Shown: in pieces, positions 6,139 to 7,977 of the stretch | Layout of the letters: each line of letters opens with the position of its first letter | Numbering within the stretch: position 1 is the first letter of the stretch | Source: Chitinophaga pinensis | Lineage (GTDB): Bacteria > Bacteroidota > Bacteroidia > M30B66 | DNA length: 7,977 bases | Assembly: GCA_943330985.1 (NCBI GenBank) | Contig: CALQJV010000041.1 | Coordinates: forward strand, 1-7,977 | Direction of reading: 5' to 3' | Translations under genes and position numbers: made by a program | The notes under the pieces: generated by a model | What the model was told of the DNA's origin: nothing | Seen by the model: only the letters and a program-made list of their open reading frames with translations | Databases searched by the model: none

Positions 6139-7686
6139 ATGAAAAATTACTATTCAATAATCAATTTAGTTTGTTTTTCATTGGTTTTATCATTGAATTC
6201 TCAAGCTCAATCGAAAGTATATATTGATGAGATAGTAAATAAAATTTATCTTAATTTGAATGAAGCAATTGGTGATGGAAGTCATGATATTCCAACACTT
6301 GTCATGTCTGAAAAAAATAAATCTGTTGCGAGATACATTCCAAATGGCAATAAGATTGAATTTGAATATCAAGCATATCAAATTTGCCGGAAAATGGGCA
6401 AAGATTCATTAAATGCTGTCGCATTTATTTTATCTCATGAATTGGGACATTATTATCGAGATCACACATGGTTATCAGAAGTTGGATCTTCTTATGCAGG
6501 AACTGAACTAGGAGATAAATTAGAATTTGCAAGAGAGTCCATTGATACAACTATTCGATATGAAACTGAAGCGGATGAGTATTCTTGCTTTTATTCTAAA
6601 ATTGCAGGTTATTCCATCATTAACGCTCCTCAATTTTTTGATTCTTTGTATGTAGGATATCGCTTTCCTGATAAAATGAATCGGTATCCGAGTTTAAAGC
6701 AGCGAAAAGAAATTGCTTCAACTATTGAAAAGCAAACTTCTGAGTTATATAGGCTGTATGATATTGCTTCCATCATGATGTTAAAAGGAGAATACAGGTG
6801 TGCTTCAATATTGTATAAGAATATTTTAAATAAGCGGTTTGGAAGTCGTGAAATATTCAATAATATAGGAGTTTCCTATGCATTGGAAGGATTAAAATAT
6901 GCGAGTGATGAATATAAAGACCTCGCTTTTCCGTTCTCCATTGATTTATCCAGCAGACTATCCGAAAATCTAAGAGGAACGGATCAATCAGATTCTTTGA
7001 AAGCAGCTAGCTACTTTAATCGAGCAAAAGAAATGTTTGAGAAATCGAAAAAGTTAGATGGTCATTATCTGCCAGCTAAAATTAATTTGGCCTTAGTTTC
7101 TGCTTTGAATAATGAATTCAGATTTGCCTATTATTTGTTGAGCGAATTGGAAGAAATAAAAACCAATCATCCCTCAGACAAATTAAAAATTGAATACACA
7201 AGAGCGTTAATTGAATATATAAGTCGGAAAGAAAATGCGATTGAGAAAATTAAAACGTCAGCATTGAATAATCATCTGGCATTAATCACACTAAATAGAC
7301 TTAATAACGAAGATTCATTGGTAATTGAACAGGAAAATAACGATCCTGTATTATTAAGCTTTTCAAAGGATTTTAATAAAACAAAGTTTGTTGATTTACC
7401 CATTAAACTTTTTACGGGCGAAGGCAATGTATTGCTCTACACGAGAGACACTTCGAATGTTCGATATAGTATGATGGAATTTAAAAGTCCGGGTAGTTTC
7501 AGCAGGGTTTTTTATTTTGTGGAAGTAGATTCGAGTAAAATTCAAATGAATTCCGAAAATAATTTAATCGTTCATGAGTTTCAATATGGTTCGTATCGAA
7601 TGTTGAAAAATCATTTTAAGAGCGATGATGTATATTACAAAATGCATGATGACAAAGTTGAGCGTGCATTCATAGATATCAATTAA
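6139..7686 (+). CDS. Exported M48-family zinc metallopeptidase with C-terminal TPR-like region
   Basis: A 515-residue protein. The N-terminus (hydrophobic INLVCFSLVLSL, then NSQAQ at 20-24) is a signal peptide, with no later membrane span, so the protein should be periplasmic. The catalytic domain covers about 25-200: HELGH at 100-104 gives the two zinc-binding His and the catalytic Glu, and ETEAD at 142-146 gives the third ligand (Glu142) typical of M48 peptidases. Helical repeats resembling TPRs follow at about 203-255 and 287-340; residues 400-515 are strand-rich and not recognised. The layout resembles BepA-like M48-TPR envelope proteases, but the order and tail differ enough that the name is not applied. 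It lies 77 bases after the TPR-CHAT stop on the same strand; TACTTTTG at 6083-6090 could be its own -7 element, without a good -33 partner. Co-transcription is possible. No clear terminator follows in 7687-7787. Confidence 0.87.
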   Translation: MKNYYSIINLVCFSLVLSLNSQAQSKVYIDEIVNKIYLNLNEAIGDGSHDIPTLVMSEKNKSVARYIPNGNKIEFEYQAYQICRKMGKDSLNAVAFILSHELGHYYRDHTWLSEVGSSYAGTELGDKLEFARESIDTTIRYETEADEYSCFYSKIAGYSIINAPQFFDSLYVGYRFPDKMNRYPSLKQRKEIASTIEKQTSELYRLYDIASIMMLKGEYRCASILYKNILNKRFGSREIFNNIGVSYALEGLKYASDEYKDLAFPFSIDLSSRLSENLRGTDQSDSLKAASYFNRAKEMFEKSKKLDGHYLPAKINLALVSALNNEFRFAYYLLSELEEIKTNHPSDKLKIEYTRALIEYISRKENAIEKIKTSALNNHLALITLNRLNNEDSLVIEQENNDPVLLSFSKDFNKTKFVDLPIKLFTGEGNVLLYTRDTSNVRYSMMEFKSPGSFSRVFYFVEVDSSKIQMNSENNLIVHEFQYGSYRMLKNHFKSDDVYYKMHDDKVERAFIDIN

Positions 7687-7787
7687 TAGCATTCTAAATT
7701 GCATTTGAAAATTCCGTTGATTTTATGAGAATTTGAATTATTAAAACTAATCACTTCTCAGTATTGACAAGGGTTCTAGAGGACAAG

Positions 7788-7825
7788 AAAAAAGGGACAA
7801 ACTCAAAAATTTGGGTTTGTCCCTT
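7788..7825 (-). terminator. Rho-independent terminator of ssrA
   Basis: On the minus strand a hairpin with arms AAGGGACAAAC (7825-7815) and GTTTGTCCCTT (7802-7792) is extended inward, past one C-A mismatch, by further pairs, and is followed by a run of T (7793-7788). The order of stem then T-tract identifies it as an intrinsic terminator for leftward transcription. It begins only five bases after the mature 3' end of tmRNA, so 3' trimming must remove it. On the plus strand the stem also pairs but no T-tract follows, so it is a poor terminator for the M48 gene. Confidence 0.85.
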
Positions 7826-7829
7826 AGGG

Positions 7830-7977
7830 TGGAGCCGGCGGGAGTCGAACCCGCGTCCAAACAAGGAATTCACACGCTTTCTACATGCTTATTTCCGAAT
7901 CAATTGTCGGAAGTGGGAAGGATCGGAACAAACCAGCCCGCTTCTTAGTTCCGATCGATTTCGCTGTATCATCAGAA
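7830..7977 (-). ncRNA. ssrA: tmRNA, 3' portion (5' part outside the window)
   Basis: tmRNA rescues stalled ribosomes by trans-translation, acting first as an alanyl-tRNA and then as a short mRNA. The 3' tRNA-like part is clear on the minus strand: AAGCATGTAG (7890-7881), a highly conserved tmRNA segment; a T-arm with stem GCGGG/CCCGC (7854-7850 and 7842-7838) around the loop TTCGACT; and the 3' acceptor strand CGGCTCC (7837-7831) with discriminator A at 7830. Further 5' are stems of the pseudoknot region: a 9-bp stem GATCGGAAC/GTTCCGATC (7956-7948 and 7929-7921) and TTCCGA/TCGGAA (7912-7907 and 7898-7893). The next genomic bases after the discriminator read CCC, so the CCA tail is not encoded and would be added by tRNA nucleotidyltransferase. 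The resume codon, tag peptide and 5' acceptor strand lie beyond 7977. Confidence 0.95.

Noticed and set aside
6190..6860. Two minus-strand open frames (6190-6381 and 6630-6860)
   Set aside because: Both are antisense to the catalytic and early repeat parts of the M48 peptidase gene, whose motifs establish the real frame.
7709..7734. Terminator after the M48 gene (AAATTC and GAATTT arms)
   Set aside because: The stem is only 6 bp with a 14-base loop, is almost all A and T, and no T-tract follows.
1..7977. A CRISPR array or type III-E effector, prompted by the TPR-CHAT plus sigma combination
   Set aside because: No repeat-spacer pattern and no Cas7-like effector gene are present; the only long tandem repeat encodes in-frame TPRs.
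7687..7977. Integration site or genomic island boundary at the 3' end of ssrA
   Set aside because: The 3' end of ssrA is a known target for integrases, but no integrase gene and no second copy of the ssrA 3' end were seen in the window.

Overview
The window looks like chromosome of an AT-rich member of the Bacteroidota. The grounds are: exported proteins whose signal peptides end in a '...AQ' type cleavage region; no clear Shine-Dalgarno sequences; a TTTG-N19-TAnnTTTG promoter of the Bacteroidota type in front of the sigma gene; an ECF sigma / single-pass anti-sigma pair of a style common in that phylum; and a tmRNA gene without an encoded CCA tail. Genus or species cannot be fixed from the sequence.

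Layout. 1-98: likely 3' end of a rightward gene that enters from outside. 177-1608, leftward: an ECF sigma-70 factor (1048-1608) followed, with an 8-bp overlap, by a membrane-anchored putative anti-sigma factor (177-1055). 1609-2027: a very AT-rich 419-bp gap with the sigma operon promoter, a perfect 20-bp palindrome and a 12-bp direct repeat. 2028-2492, leftward: a small YbjN-like protein of unknown role. 2493-2692: divergent intergenic region with a series of short palindromes. 2693-6061, rightward: a 1122-residue exported protein with ten in-register 42-residue TPRs and a C-terminal CHAT peptidase domain whose His and Cys are intact. 6139-7686, rightward: an exported M48-type zinc metallopeptidase with TPR-like helices after the catalytic domain. 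7788-7977, leftward: a rho-independent terminator and the 3' part of ssrA (tmRNA), whose 5' half and tag reading frame lie outside the window.

The main point of interest is the neighbourhood as a whole. A sigma factor, an anti-sigma with one membrane span and a periplasmic domain of about 165 residues, a secreted TPR-CHAT protease and a secreted M48 protease lie together. This recalls the logic of the type III-E CRISPR 'Craspase' system, in which a TPR-CHAT protease (Csx29) cleaves Csx30, a partner of an ECF-like sigma factor. Here there is no CRISPR array or effector and the protease is exported, so the inferred version is envelope sensing: the CHAT and/or M48 protease would cut the periplasmic part of the anti-sigma and release the sigma factor. 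That functional link is inference from gene content and topology; the individual family calls are well supported.
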